DNA from: Trichobilharzia szidati
Lineage: Eukaryota; Platyhelminthes; Trematoda; Strigeidida; Schistosomatidae
Reading direction: 5' to 3'
Assembly (NCBI GenBank): GCA_944472155.2
Contig: OX235271.1
Span: 107,211,256-107,275,255 of the forward strand
Length of the DNA: 64,000 nt
The stretch's first letter is position 1. Each line of letters starts with the position of its first letter. The notes beneath the pieces were generated by a model, which made no database searches, was not told the origin of the DNA, and worked only from the letters and a program-made list of their open reading frames with translations. Positions 10,560 through 22,669 of this stretch are shown piece after piece. Both the position numbers and the translations under genes were made by a program.

Positions 10560-10909
10560 TGAGAATCCTAAGCAAGACCGCTGACGTCCCTTCTTTATAC
10601 GGCAGTGTTAGAGAGGCTTTTATTGCCAGTCTTAGTTTTTCTATGGTTCTTCATATATTTCTGAATAAATTCTGGTGGGTAGTTATTCACTAGTAATATT
10701 TCCTTTATTTGTTTGATTTCGTTAATTAAATGTTCTGGCCTACTAGTTTGGCTGTTGGCCCGATTATAAAGACATTGAACTAAACCTATCTTTACCGATT
10801 CTGGTTGGGATGAATTAAAGTCTAAGTACTTAATAGAGTGTGTTGGTTTCCTATAAATCCCAGTATCTAGCCCATTGTCTTGTTTTCTATTTTACTAGGG
10901 AACCACTAC

Positions 10910-11275
10910 TCAAATGAGAAACGCTTATGTTAGTAGCCTCCGCTTGGTTATCTAAAGGAATTTCATAAATTAGGAGTTCTTCCTGACACTAAATAAACAA
11001 CGTATAAAACACGTTAGTCGAAGTGAATATTTTTGAAAGGAACAATCCCACAAAACAGTATATGAATTAGCGGTGAGGAGAAATCAAAACATGCATTTAG
11101 GATGAATGTTCTGAGGATATTCACATCTAATTAATTGAATTTGCTACATAACTTCTGTAAAATGAAGTAATATAAGAGACGAAAAGATGTTAGTCTTAAC
11201 TCAGTATTCTTTAACGAAAATTCAAGTTCAGGCTTGTATAAAAATAAGTAAACTGATTTTTGTTTTGTGCCACAC
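10910..11275. other. No gene seen
   Basis: Short AT-rich gap between the PLE and the next RTE fragment. Confidence 0.4.
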
Positions 11276-11277
11276 AA

Positions 11278-11935
11278 ATTCGAAGGTCTACAGGCGAAAA
11301 CCAACAGACTGTCAGAAGAAGCAATGAAGATAGGACATCAAGTGAACAGAGATGATGAAGATAACTAACCAACAGCAACAAGTACTAGTCACTATGAAGG
11401 AAGTTACTTCTTTCACTTATCTAGGCAGCATAATTTCAAATACAAACGGAACGGATGAAAATGTCAAAACCAGGGTAGGAAAAAAGCAAACTAGACCTTC
11501 ACTACTCGAAAATCAGTCTAAAAATATACTGCAGTAGAGCATAAGGGACAAGATACGAATTTTCAAAGTTAATTTCGGGTCAGTGACTCCTTTTGGTTCA
11601 GAGACGTCACAGCAAACCTTTTTACCAGGCTTCTTCAGACTTTCAGTAACATCTGCCATCGCTGCATACTGAATATTAGATAGTCGTTTATGATAAGTAA
11701 GAAGGAACACTGGAAACTCACCAGGCAAGAACCTACTGCCTAATAATTATGCCGAACGAAATTGAGATGGCTTGGATGCAGACTAAGATTACCATTAAGT
11801 GAGGAGATACTTCAGGACCTCTAGTGAAACATGAACGTGAAACAACGAGCTGGTATGGAGCAGATCATGTGTGAGGAAATTTTCCACTGTTGAAGTCTTA
11901 TGTTCCAATTGAAACGTAAGGGTATAATAATATAA
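11278..11935 (+). mobile_element. RTE-clade retrotransposon, old decayed 3' portion
   Basis: Aligns by eye with the carboxy half of the RTE copies at 29648 and 46738. It has a Leu-Ser-Glu-Glu-Ala-Met-Lys-Ile-Gly block near 11315, a CAA/CAG-rich linker near 11370, Thr-Ser-Phe-Thr-Tyr-Leu-Gly-Ser-Ile near 11412-11435, and a decayed tail 'gttgaagtcttatgttcc' near 11890. Many stops and indels mark it as one of the oldest RTE copies here. Confidence 0.75.
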
Positions 11936-11939
11936 AATA

Positions 11940-14085
11940 AACTGAATGAGAGTTAGTAGTGTACGCATGTCTCACCATAAACAAAACCAACCCATAGGTA
12001 AAACTTGACAGAAACTATTTCGCTTCACTACAACAAACAACCCAGCTAAGCATACATATATTCTCATGATGAATGTATGTATACGTTATGTAACCAAACA
12101 ATCAAAACGCTTTTTGTCAGATTATTCTTCAACAAATTACAGAAGAATATTTCGTATAAAACACTTTTATACGCATGAATTACAACGTTTTGTTTTCAGA
12201 ATTACACAATAGGCATGACAAAAGAATGAAACTGATACGTGAATGTGAGTGTTACCTGTATAAAACGTTTACTAGTTTGTATTTGTGCTGACTACTCGGA
12301 TGAATAAATTCGATACATTCTTACCAGTTATTAGAAATCACAAAAACTCCAGTGATGAAGCGTAACGCTTAGCGAAACTACACTGTAGCTTTGTTTTGTA
12401 GTGAAATCGGTACATTTACTGGTTTCAGTGCATATATATGTATTGAGCAAAATTCATGTATGACATTTTCTCTACCAAATTTTCCCTTTTGTTACAGGAA
12501 ATTTCAGTGCATTGACAAAATTATGTTAGCTAATATATGCTCCACAGTTTTCTGAATGTGGCTTAAGCAAGGAGTTAACTCGCTTTCATGTTATACATAG
12601 TTTTCATATTCATTCTGAGGAAGCTACTAACATACGACGACTAAAGAAATTGAAAAAAGCCTTCTAAAAAAGTTTAATCTTTTCAGTGATCGTAATAGAT
12701 AATTAGTGCCTACACAGTTTCAATGTTTCTTCTTTCCCCACCTGTCATTTACGATAGTGGGCATACTCAGCCCAGTAGGCGGTGAAATCAGTGGAAATGA
12801 GGAACATTTTGGTTCATTTTTAAGATATACTACCGAATATTCTTTTGATGGAAAATGAACCAACGACTGAAATTAGACTATAATTTCCAAACTGACTTTG
12901 ATTACAGATTTCACTCTGTCTTTAAATTTGTTTGAAATAAGCTTTTCAAAATTCCCGCTGAATGTTACCTTCACCCACTGAAACAGCAGGAGACAAACCA
13001 CGATGAGATGGTTTATGTAAGTAGCATAATTTTACGCTTGAAGCTCTAAGTTACTTAGCCACATTCCTTCAGATGACGTACAAAACAGAGTCTACTCCTA
13101 AAATTACTCACCTTAAAAGAAATCTCAATATTTTTTATTCGTTATGAAATATTTCGGACCAGTTTCTTGAACAACGAATTCAACAAAGAAGAGTTTTTAT
13201 CCTTGAAGCCATTTTCAAAAGCTGTACAGTCGTATTTACATTTAATAAAAACAAATGGTGGTCTATTCTTGAGTGATAAGAGGGCCGCGTCATTGATACA
13301 ATTACTCAGATTTGGTTTCGAAAGTTAGAAATTACGTATTAGTCAACGATAAAATTTCAAACACTGACTTCCGTTGAGTCATTGACAATTGAGTAAATTT
13401 TTAACTTTGGAAACCCCGTCTGAGTAATTCTATAAATGATGTCACCCTGTTATTACTCTTCAGTATACTGACAAACGTCTTTGAACCACAAATGAGATTG
13501 TACAGCCTCTGAAGATGACTTCGACGATATAGGAAATTTTCTTCGCTGATTTGTCTTTTATTTTCTCTATGACTCAATGCGGATTTTCGATCTTTTGAAA
13601 CAAACAACTACAATGCAAATAGAGCGTTTTGTTTTATAGGAAGCCTAAGACATATTCTAATTTTTCAAATTATTTCTAAATACTCTATTCCTAATTTATA
13701 ATTCCCAAATATACTGAATGAATAAATACAACTGTCATGGAAGTAGGATATTGATAATCATGATTAACTATAATCACTGCAGATTTTTCAAAGGCCTAAA
13801 AATAGCTAAACAGAATTAAAATATTTTATTCAGCTGGATAAGAAAATTTTACATGTCTAAAAGTTTGTTACCTAGATAAATTATTTCATATTTATTGAGT
13901 AACAGAATGATCATTTTAAAACTGGAGTACTGTCTACACTGAACGCAGAAATTAAAATTCTGGTGGCAGGAAATTAGTACTACAGTATGATACTGTCTCA
14001 TTTGCAAATGGAATGTACAAAGTTTTTAGCTTAATTTCTACATTATTCATACTAACTATAGTATTTATATCTACGTTTACTTGGA
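11940..14085. other. No gene seen
   Basis: About 2.1 kb of AT-rich DNA without supported coding. The only structure noted is a hammerhead-like motif at 12350-12385. Confidence 0.45.
12350..12385 (+). ncRNA. Possible hammerhead-like motif
   Basis: CAGT (12350-12353) can pair with ACTG (12382-12385). Between them GATGA is followed by an AAGCG-TAA-CGCTT hairpin and GCGAAAC. The order resembles the PLE-type motif at 51157-51195. The core lacks C3 and helix III is not convincing, so this may be coincidence. Confidence 0.25.
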
Positions 14086-14088
14086 AGT

Positions 14089-14321
14089 GTGCGTCAGTGG
14101 CACACCGGTAGAATGCTCGTGAACCACGCAGGTGGTTCAGAGTTGGATCCCCAGCCGACGCACTCCTTTACCTCACTAAGCCAGTAATAAGACTGGTAAA
14201 GAGGGAAGGCTGGGCATGAGGCTTGAAGCCCCATCCCGTAAAATTAAAAAAACACCACTGCTACCGAAACTTCAAGCCTCTAGCTTGAAGCCCTATGTTT
14301 CACTGGGAACGTGAAGGATTT
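14089..14321 (+). repeat. tRNA-headed SINE with RTE-like 3' tail
   Basis: The head 'tgtgcgtcagtggcacac' with 'ggtagaatgctcg' resembles a tRNA acceptor stem plus A box; 'gttggatccccagccgacg' is box B plus the 3' acceptor strand, and TGCGTC can pair with GACGCA. A body of ~110 bases follows, ending in 'gcttgaagccctatgttt' and 'cactgggaacgtgaagg', which matches the 3' end of the RTE elements in this window. A minus-strand copy is at 26975-27196. Confidence 0.82.
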
Positions 14322-14484
14322 AAAAAAATACTTGCAAATAAGGAATATTTCGTGGCAAATGTGCTTCAAATAGTTGAATATCCCCAGGAGTATTCGGAGG
14401 AACAACCTATCATACTTAATGAAACTGAAGAAATAGCTCACGAAATTAATGAGTACTTGATACCAGTTTCTGGATTTTAGTTTT

Positions 14485-15210
14485 TGGATAAAACATTCAT
14501 AATTCCCAAGAAATGTTCCTTAAATAAAGATTTTGAAGTCACCTAATACATTTCACAAAATTACATATTCATATTGGTTAGCCGAATATGTAACAGCATA
14601 ATTATAATCTGGCTTTTACACAACGCCTACATGATACTGATTTTCTTTTAGCTAATAAAAGAAAATCCCTAAAATGCAGACAAGTTCATTATATAATGGA
14701 ACATTTGCCTACATGCGTTAAGATGATTACTCTCTCGAGAATGAAATTATTTCACGCTATTTTCTGAACATCATTAAGTTGGCTTTTACTTTTATTAATG
14801 AAATTATCTACTAGTCTGTTTTCGTGAAAAACGTAGCTCATAAAATTTTCAATTGTTATAGATTATCTACAGTCGCCATCCTTTGAAGTGAGAGATAGAA
14901 ATGGATTAATAAATAAGTAAATAATTTGATACACTAGTGAATAAAAAATAGTTATCTTCGACAATAAAATGAAAGTGTTACTTATAAGTGCGAAAAGTTG
15001 TTACTATTGATAAATGTAGTTAGGATGTACACACTAATAAATAACGGTGTCATACTTCAGCCTAATGCTGTACTGGTTATAAACGTATTTCAAGAAAATT
15101 AGAAGTTTTCGTATTGATTACGCTGTTGACACAAAAGCAGGATAATGCATAATAAGTAGTTTACGTATCACGGATTGAACATTAGTTACTACCTGGTTTC
15201 CAGTCAAACT
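14485..15210. other. No gene seen
   Basis: AT-rich sequence without a supported gene or recognised repeat. Confidence 0.45.
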
Positions 15211-15214
15211 ATCC

Positions 15215-15400
15215 ATTACAGTCCTACAGAAGGTCAACTGCAAGACTGAACAGCTCAGTGGTAACGTTTAGGACACGGGTACGGATCTCAGAAGGGATAT
15301 GAGTTCGTTCAAGATTCCGTATACTCCTTGACGAAGAGTGCAAGAAGCACGAAAACTAGGTTCCAGGCTTCCTCACGATTGCATCCAGCCATTTAATAAC
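15215..15400 (+). repeat. Hammerhead SINE, family 3
   Basis: Starts with 'cattacagtcctacagaagg', followed by a tRNA-like head (A-box region 'gaacagctcagtggtaacg', weak box B near 15278) and a hammerhead-like segment near 15329-15366. The copy at 34138-34420 shares the whole order. In the ribozyme part GTGC/GCAC forms helix II, then GAAA and a decayed CTAGG helix III. The core reads TTGACGA, with an AGA insertion before helix II. Confidence 0.65.
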
Positions 15401-15639
15401 CATTTATTTATCTCTTTATCCACAAATACCAAGAACCTAACTGCCAGAATGTCAAGGTCAAGGACATTAGCCAGAATAGATGTCAAAAGTCTGTTTAGAT
15501 CTGAGTGTTTGATATAAATAATACTTATTATTATGAAAAAAGGAAGGAGGAGGTGTCAAATATTGCCAGTTACTAAGGTATATAACTATCCTTGGAATTT
15601 TTTATTTACAGGATAATGAGTAACATTAAGTGTAGCCAA

Positions 15640-16075
15640 AAGCGGTGCTCAGAAGACATGAGACAGGACAACTGTTTTTCCATATGGACGAAATACATCC
15701 AACGAGATCAGAAGAGTGCCTAACAAACACAACACCAAAGTATTGACTGAGTTATCAGACTCACTACAAAGTGTTTTCATTTTCTTTGAAAGACTGAATT
15801 CCAAGGAAATCACATTCTAACCATGACTGTGAAATACTCTAGCTGTGATATAACATACATCCGGTAAACCTATCAAGGAATCAAGGTGAGATGAAATAAA
15901 CACTGTACATAATTTATTCGACTACCAAGAAAAGTCGTCATCCACAGGTTCACGTGTTATAAAATCAGGCCAAAGTATTGTCTTTGACAATAATGCGATT
16001 ATTCACAAAAGAACATTTCATTTCATAGGCACCTCAAATGAATTAAATGAAGAGGAATCGTGAGTTAATATGTAC
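15640..16075 (+). mobile_element. Penelope-like element, GIY-YIG end fragment
   Basis: Decayed PLE carboxy terminus. Translating in pieces gives Ser-Cys-Asp-Ile-Thr-Tyr-Ile-Arg-Lys-Thr-Tyr-Gln-Gly near 15845 (a GIY-YIG core in which the YIG glycine has become Arg). Near 15965-16052 it gives Ser-Gly-Gln-Ser-Ile-Val-Phe-Asp-Asn-Asn-Ala-Ile-Ile-His-Lys-Arg, the segment that closes this domain in one PLE group. Stops are frequent. The type differs from the PLE at 9955-10905. Confidence 0.65.
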
Positions 16076-16339
16076 GTCTTGTTAGAGAGAAGTTTCTAGA
16101 AAATTAATTAACAAGTTTGTTGTTAGGTTGGTAACATAAATTAGTATCAGTTACGTAAACAGGTAAGATATTATCAAATTTGGTGTACAGGAGGTTAGGT
16201 TAAAAGACGACGATGCAACATCATAAGGCCAAGCAGAATTATCCCTTATGGAATTCAAACAGGAAAAAAGAGTGGGGGTTAGAAACGTAAGTTAATGAAA
16301 TTAGAAAACAAAGAGTTATTACAAGGTGATTCACCAGGA

Positions 16340-16640
16340 TAATTAGGGTCCAACGACAGATTCCTTTTGGACACATAAGTCAGATTTCAGCCATCTTATT
16401 GAGATAGCCTCAGCGAACCGAAGAAGACTTAAGCTGTTTTGTCTCTTAATTATTTTGAATGATGCTCGAATTGCTTGGCCCCATTTAACTGGAAGCTCCT
16501 TGATACATGTTCGAAGAACCTGACGCAGGCTCTTCTTTCTGTTCTTCCAATGTATTCGCTCCCGTAGATACATTTGAGGAGGTAACACATTAGGGGTACT
16601 TGTCTATCTTTGACTGCACCAACAAGGAGGATGTTTGCTG
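16340..16640 (-). mobile_element. Penelope-like element, GIY-YIG domain fragment
   Basis: On the minus strand near 16570-16510 the frame reads Lys-Cys-Ile-Tyr-Gly-Ser-Glu-Tyr-Ile-Gly-Arg-Thr-Glu-Arg-Arg, a clear PLE GIY-YIG core with the Tyr and Gly kept. A frameshift then moves the reading into Lys-Glu-Leu-Pro-Val-Lys-Trp and a Cys-Val-Gln-Lys-Glu segment that normally ends the protein. It resembles the domain at 38040-38345 more than the one at 10 kb. Confidence 0.75.
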
Positions 16641-16934
16641 ATTTTTATTTATTAGAGATTATAGGTTGTGTGCAGATGATGAGAACCAACGAAATAAAAT
16701 TGGTCCATGTTATTCCTCACAAATATGCATTCTTTCTCCACATGAAGCTTTGTTTGACCATATTAAATCCAGTGGGTTATTTAGAAGAATATTACCTTGA
16801 AGTAAAGAATTTTCTAACTATTCCATTTTAATATAGCGAAAATTACCATTGAGGCGCTAAAAGAAGACAAAAGAAAGTTTGAGCAAAGAATATTCCTTTC
16901 GATAAATTCCTCGTTCAGCTCTACAATTATATAT

Positions 16935-17192
16935 ATATATATGTCAGGACTCATTAAGTTTTCCAAAGAGACTGAATGCGACAAAAATGATTTGGCGTTC
17001 CTGGACTGTTTATTAGAAGGAGAACCAGATGGTCAACTTAAAACAAACATTTTGAGAATGCCAAATCATCAGTACAGACACCTAGACTACTATTCAGCAC
17101 ATCCCTATACCCCAAAGTGGCCAAGAATCAGCTCAAAACAGTGTAGTCATAGACTAAAGACCTATAAAATGTCTTATTCTAAACTATCCTAA
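16935..17192 (+). mobile_element. Penelope-like element, reverse transcriptase thumb fragment
   Basis: The frame gives Lys-Phe-Ser-Lys-Glu, then Leu-Ala-Phe-Leu-Asp-Cys-Leu, Asp-Gly-Gln-Leu-Lys-Thr, and Tyr-Arg-His-Leu-Asp-Tyr-Tyr-Ser-Ala-His-Pro. This order is the region just after the RT active site in PLEs. It opens directly after a TA-repeat (16927-16940) and is truncated on both sides. Confidence 0.7.
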
Positions 17193-17199
17193 CCACTCT

Positions 17200-19028
17200 A
17201 ACAAAATAATCTCATTTTATAGTCACTTTTTCTTTACAAATTTACTTCAAGAAACAACTTTTATGCATCATGTACAACTCATAAGCAATAAATGACTTAA
17301 CTTTTATGTTTCATCGCATCCATATGAAAACGCTTAATACCATAAATGTAACAGCAGTAATACAATTTAAAAATAATTATATATACAGAAAGATGTATGA
17401 GAACCATATATGTGTAACAAAAATGCCTTTTCATATTTTTTTCAATTTTTTGAAACATTTTTAACACTACAAGTTATATAGTTGTCACTGCCCTTTATTC
17501 CTTAGCTATATTTATTTTGTATGATAAAATTCCATTGATCATTTGCGTAGTTCTTTTAAACTTTATTGTTCTTTTCTGTTCACCATCAAAGTGAGATTAT
17601 AAATTTAATTAATAAAGCGAAACAAATTTTACTCTGTTTACAAGTATATAGATGCCCTGATTTATGAAACATGATAACAAGCAGCAGCGGCAGTCTAAAA
17701 AAGAAAGTTGATTCAGGTAGGAACAACATTTAGTCAGAATTTATTCCTCTGTATCACTCTCATAACACAGCAATACAGAAAGTTTAACTAACATTTCAGC
17801 ACAACTTTTAAGAAAACCGTTAGTTCCAAGAATTTCTATTCGACTAGCGGAAAAAATGCTAACCTACATTTACTCAAATTATTATTTTACATAGATATAC
17901 GTTGTTATCCGTGACAGACTTTTTAATACTTAATATACTGGATACCGATACAGTCTTCAAATTACCGATTTGAACATTCAGTAATTTACAGATATGTGAA
18001 TGAATATTTTCAAATAAACAACAAAAGGTATTTCCGTTCTCTCTGTGATCAACATACTTATCTGAAAAAAGAAAATTTTCTTTGGATAATAGTGTTCATT
18101 TGAAGTTATTTTCGCATAAATAGTTAACATTTGCCTATCGATTATGCAATAAAAGTGAAATTTGCTACAAAAATTACCGAAATATGTTTAAATTCACAGT
18201 CCAGTAAATTAAATAAAACAGAAAGCCAATAAGAAGTGACAGAACAGATTTGTAACTCAGGTGAATACTTTTTGGGCTGTTGAGGAAATAGTTTAACTCC
18301 CGATATCTTCTCTGTTATAAATACATAATTAGTGACCACATAGGTACTTCTTTCTTTGTACTACTTTTTCTTTATCACACAGTTCCGCATTACTTCAAAT
18401 ATGAAGTAAAGTTTTAAAATTCCGATCTTTTCAATTCAGTGATTCAGATGTTGGGTTCGAAAGGATTTGTAGATATCGGCATTTCTCGAAAAAGTGAGAA
18501 AACCCACTGACAACCACGGAAGATTAATTAGGCGTTTTGTCTTGGTTCAAGACTCTTCAGTAGTGCACAGCCTTAATTTTTGGGTTACAAACCCAGTCTA
18601 TCTACTACTCAGCTTTTAAGCAGCGATTCATTCACCCATGAATAAAAACTACATGTCTTAAAACTTGATGCTCTCACGCTCAATCCTTGATGAGTCTATG
18701 ATTGCACACAGCCACAGAAGATCAAAAATAGTTAATATGTTCTCCTAATTTTTCAGTTCCGGTCTAAATCATTTCAGTTAGCGACGAAGTGTATATGAAA
18801 ATCCAGTTATCTGCATTGACGTGCAATCATGAGTCTAAATGTACTTCTGACGGTTGACGCACTTTAAGCTTGTTGCATCTGTCCTCAAACGTTTCAAGTA
18901 TACGTCCAGTAACTAAGTGAAACTCAAATTAAGTAATATATGATTTTACTAGTTTAATAACATGTAGAATTACCGAAATCGCCTGCGGGTTGTAATATAA
19001 ATTTCATTATGTTGAATCGGTTGACAAA
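17200..19028. other. No gene seen
   Basis: AT-rich DNA, no supported coding frame or assigned repeat. Confidence 0.45.
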
Positions 19029-19029
19029 A

Positions 19030-19206
19030 CATAATTTCGTTACAACAGTACCCAGTCTTGTGGCAGATACATTTTTACATAGAATAACAGATTAGTTATA
19101 GAGTGAGAAAATAAATGGTCTCTGTGTGACAAACGTGCCCCGCTGAATGGACTTACAAAATACTATGAAGTGCGAGACGATGATGGTGACTGGTTATCAT
19201 AAATTT
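19030..19206. repeat. Unclassified dispersed repeat, copy 1
   Basis: Matches 41828-42004 by eye, including 'agaataacagattagttat', 'tgtgtgacaaacgtgc' and 'ttacaaaata'. No coding signal and no similarity to the RTE, PLE or SINE families here. Orientation is the same at both sites. Confidence 0.65.
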
Positions 19207-19339
19207 AATAATAATAGACTTTTAATTCATGACAAGGGAATATTTCTTATATCTTATTTCTTAAAATTCTGCCTGAGCATCCTATTGCATTAAAGGTACT
19301 TGTCGAGTTTCTAAAGCTCAACATAAGGCTGTCCGAATG

Positions 19340-22290
19340 AAGAATATATATCGAAGTTATGAAGGATTTTATCCAGAAGAATCAGTATACTGAACTTTAC
19401 TGGAAATTGTCACATAGAAGAAGAATATCACTAAGCAATACGACTTTAAAGCGATATGCACTTATTCAGCTGAAATCAATTCAGTCTAATATCACACAAC
19501 TGGAAATAAAAATATATCACCAAGGTAGTATGCACTTCTCGATCTTCCAGAATGTATGAGGCTAAATTTCACGGAATACGTTGATGAGAATGCCAAATCT
19601 AACTCTTCTGAAAAGCAAGAACAACAGTGAGCCGAAATCCCCGAAGCAAATTTCATGGGAACTCTGAAAGGTACGTCTGTAACTGTCCCAGCGTAACTCT
19701 TGGTAAATTACAACTTGAAGCGTTATCTCTTGGACCTAAATTTTGTGGTTTTCGTCAAGACTTAAGTCGAACTCTCACTGACGTACAGTTAGAGAACCTC
19801 TATATACAAACAGATGACACAGTCAGCCCCTCTGATTGGCACCTCGAACGATCTAAATCAACCCTGGTAGGATACTGATATCAGTATAGACAGAAGAATA
19901 CGAATATGCGCTACAGTGTACTAACCGAAGAGCATCGAGAGGTTGGTAGAAGACTAAGAAAAAATACAAACATAGTCATTAGCAAACAGAAGCAGGGACC
20001 TGGAATCGTAATTATGGACAGACATGATTACATAAACAAGACTGATTCCATAACATGGAATAAGAACACGTTTTGGACACTGAAACTGAAGGATCAGATA
20101 GAGAAAGTAGAAAGAGACTCTGTAAAGAAAAAAGATTGAGGAGGCTGGACGGAATGTTTATTTGGTGAAACGTATTGTACATATGGTATACCATATTTCC
20201 AAACCGCCATTTACACATTATTTACCACATCCTTGACGAATTGTCAATATCGTTACATTCTATACTTCTTGGATTTCGCATCATATGGCAACATTCTTCT
20301 CATAGTTCTCTTCTTTGATTGGTCTTTCCAGTGTGCAAAACTTAGTGTTACTTTTCTGAATTCGCTTTCTGATATACTACTTATAACGGAATATAAGTAG
20401 CACTCACCACAACACTATTAACTTAATAAAAGAATTAAGAAGAGAGGAGTACATTTCATCAACAACATACAGGGGTTACCATTTCACGTTTATGTGGTCT
20501 ACCGAAAGTGCATAAATCAAAAGTGCCACTGCGTCTCATACTAGATGTGTCTCGATCACCCTACCACGAGACTTCACAGAGGTTGGTACAGTCACTTCAA
20601 TCGTTACACGATCAGCTAGAGAGGCATAGTGTCAAGGATGCCTTTCAGCTTACTGATAAGACAGAAAATATGAACATAACTGTCAGACATATGGCCTCTC
20701 TTAATGTTTCATCCCTATTTACTGATATCACTCTGGTGGAAACCATCGACTATATCTGAGAATAGATTATAGAAAGAAAGCTTTGCACCGATATTCTTAT
20801 TACTAATCTGAAGCAATAACTGCTTTAATTTGCAAGAAATATCCATTTCCTATTTGATAATGAAATATGTAGATAATATGATGGATTAGCCGTGGCATCT
20901 CCACTAGGTTTTATATTTGCGAACATATTTCTAGCGAAATTAGAAAATGGTCTGTTGAAAGACGAGACAGCACAGGTGAAAATGTAATGTAGTTACATGG
21001 ATGACACTTTTGTGGTGTATGATGAAGGTCCATGTAGTGATCTGATCTTCAGTCAACTCAGTATTACTCAATCAACAGTCCATTTCACCTACGAAGTAGA
21101 ATAAAAGGACCCTTTGCAATTTATCGACGTTTCATCAACGAGAAGATGGGTCCATTTATTTATTTATTTTATTGTTGTTCTTTTGGGTTCCGAGTGGAAA
21201 ATAGGAATACAATAGTATATCTTTATCTTTTCCTAATCTCTGAGGTTCTCTTTGGCTGACACATAATCCAGTCCATCACAATTAAGAATATCATCGGTGA
21301 TAGCAGTGGGCAGCCAGCTTGTCTTACTCCTGTATTCACTTCGAATGCCTCTCTGAGTTTTCCGTTGTGGATCGCCTGACACGTGGCATTGTCATATAGC
21401 TGTTGAATGAGGTTGATAAAGACTTAAAAGTGTGCACGCCGTAGTGTTGAAGTAGTTTCCAAATTACTTCTCGGTCAACGCTGTCTGGTAAAGGCCTTTT
21501 CGAAGTCGACGAAGTTGAGGTAGAAGCTTGACTGCCATTATATGCTTTGTTTGATGACGAGGCGAAGAGTTGCAATTCGATCAGCATATGATTTGCCTCT
21601 CCGGAAAAGAAGGGTCCATAGAAGAACTATATTTATGAACCTAGAGACCAAAGCTGAATATATACACTTCCTTAGCTTTGTACCACTGAAATACAAACGT
21701 AGTTTCATCAGGTTCTAAGCACTTGCTGTGAGGTTGATTTACTTCCCCTACTTTATTGATATTCTCAGACAAAACATATATCCGGAGAACTTAATAAAAT
21801 CCCACAAACATGAACTGGCAGCGGTGGATAAAAAGGCGTCATCTTTATGTCCACAATTCAAGGAAGATACTTTCATTGGGATTCTATCCTAACGTCTAAC
21901 CAGAGCGATGAAAAAGACTTTCTACTCTGGACATCCATCAGTATTTGTCTACCATTCGCCCTTCTCTGAAAGACGTTCTCATTATACATATACCGTCTCA
22001 ACTATTCCTGTGGTTCAACTTATATAGGGCATCTAATTATGCAGGTTCGTCTAAGGGTTCGAGGACATTCACCGCCTTGGTTCATCAAGGTTCACTTCTG
22101 TCACACTTGATAGATACAGGTTATCTCACTGACATTAACACAGACTTTAGGGTTATATACCACATTCACGTACAGTTCACTTTCGCCATCTCCATATTCT
22201 TGAAACTGTTGCAATAAGATCGACAAAACCAGAACTTTGAATTCAAAAAGGACGCTTTCAGGCACTTTTACTGCTGTGGTCAAACATAAA
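19340..22290 (+). mobile_element. Penelope-like element, nearly full-length, degenerate
   Basis: The most complete PLE of the window. In order it shows an N-terminal segment with Leu-Ser-Leu-Gly-Pro-Lys-Phe-Cys (near 19730), Gly-Pro-Gly-Ile-Val-Ile-Met-Asp-Arg (near 19995), His-Lys-Ser-Lys-Val-Pro-Leu-Arg-Leu-Ile-Leu-Asp (20508), the motif A region Ser-Leu-Phe-Thr-Asp (near 20717), Ser-Pro-Leu-Gly (near 20900) and an intact Tyr-Met-Asp-Asp motif C at 20994-21005. The thumb follows, and a decayed GIY-YIG domain runs to about 22290. An RTE fragment splits it at 21156-21611. Stops and frameshifts make it nonfunctional. The first 300 bases are assigned less surely. Confidence 0.8.
21156..21611 (-). 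mobile_element. RTE-clade insertion inside the PLE, with target duplication
   Basis: A 456-base minus-strand RTE fragment flanked by the direct repeat GGGTCCAT at 21148-21155 and 21612-21619. It encodes the RT motif A region (Asn-Phe-Val-Asp-Phe-Glu-Lys-Ala-Phe, then a frameshift) and Gln-Leu-Tyr-Asp-Asn-Ala-Thr-Cys-Gln-Ala-Ile-His-Asn-Gly through Gly-Val-Arg-Gln. It then jumps to the 3' tail 'ccactcggaacccaaaagaa', so it lost most of the carboxy half. Removing it restores the PLE reading across the site. Confidence 0.88.
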
Positions 22291-22610
22291 TTCAAAATTT
22301 TTTGTCCCCCCCAAGAGTGCCTTCTCTCCTAATCTCTTTTCTTTCGCTTGGCTTGTTGTTTTTGTTGCATTTTATCTTCGCCTCAATAGTTCCAGCTACA
22401 ATGGTATATAATTTATAAACTTCATGGGTCAAGTTTAGGAATAGCGATCCAGAAGTGTGAAAGCACTAGTGACGTTGAAAGCCTACGTTTTGTTGGATAA
22501 CGGCACCGACAATTATAATAGCACGACTATGAATACTGTGCACGAACTGAGATGCAAATTTCATCCTGATTTCGTTTTTAAGTATTGTTTGGATAGTGGG
22601 TTGATAGGTC

Positions 22611-22660
22611 ATTAGGGTTAGTGTTAGGATCAGGGTTATAAAAAGGGTTAGGATTAGGGA
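22611..22660 (+). repeat. Degenerate telomere-like tract
   Basis: Five GGGTTA/TTAGGG-like units in about 50 bases (attagggtta, gtgttagga, tcagggttat, aagggttagg, attaggg). TTAGGG is the expected trematode telomere repeat. It lies ~320 bases beyond the end of the PLE. Confidence 0.6.
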
Positions 22661-22669
22661 AAGTGTGTT

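Larger units (their letters stand above)
9955..10905 (-). mobile_element. Penelope-like element, carboxy-terminal fragment
   Basis: Minus-strand PLE. From the 5' side it encodes the end of the reverse transcriptase (Gly-Ile-Tyr-Arg-Lys-Pro-Thr-His, Lys-Tyr-Leu-Asp-Phe-Asn-Ser), the linker, then the GIY-YIG nuclease domain, then a ~110-base untranslated end. A nonsense or frame break lies near 10600. The 3' end matches 46250-46737 and 62278-63025 down to the final 'aataaacttacctaat'-like boundary. Confidence 0.85.

Noticed and set aside
14295..14480. Acidic 61-codon frame as a gene
   Set aside because: It starts inside the SINE tail, and no good acceptor or family similarity supports the remainder; a weak terminal-exon possibility at 14386-14480 was not strong enough to list.
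16927..16940. CRISPR or other spaced-repeat array
   Set aside because: Only a short TA run; no regularly spaced repeats occur anywhere in the window.
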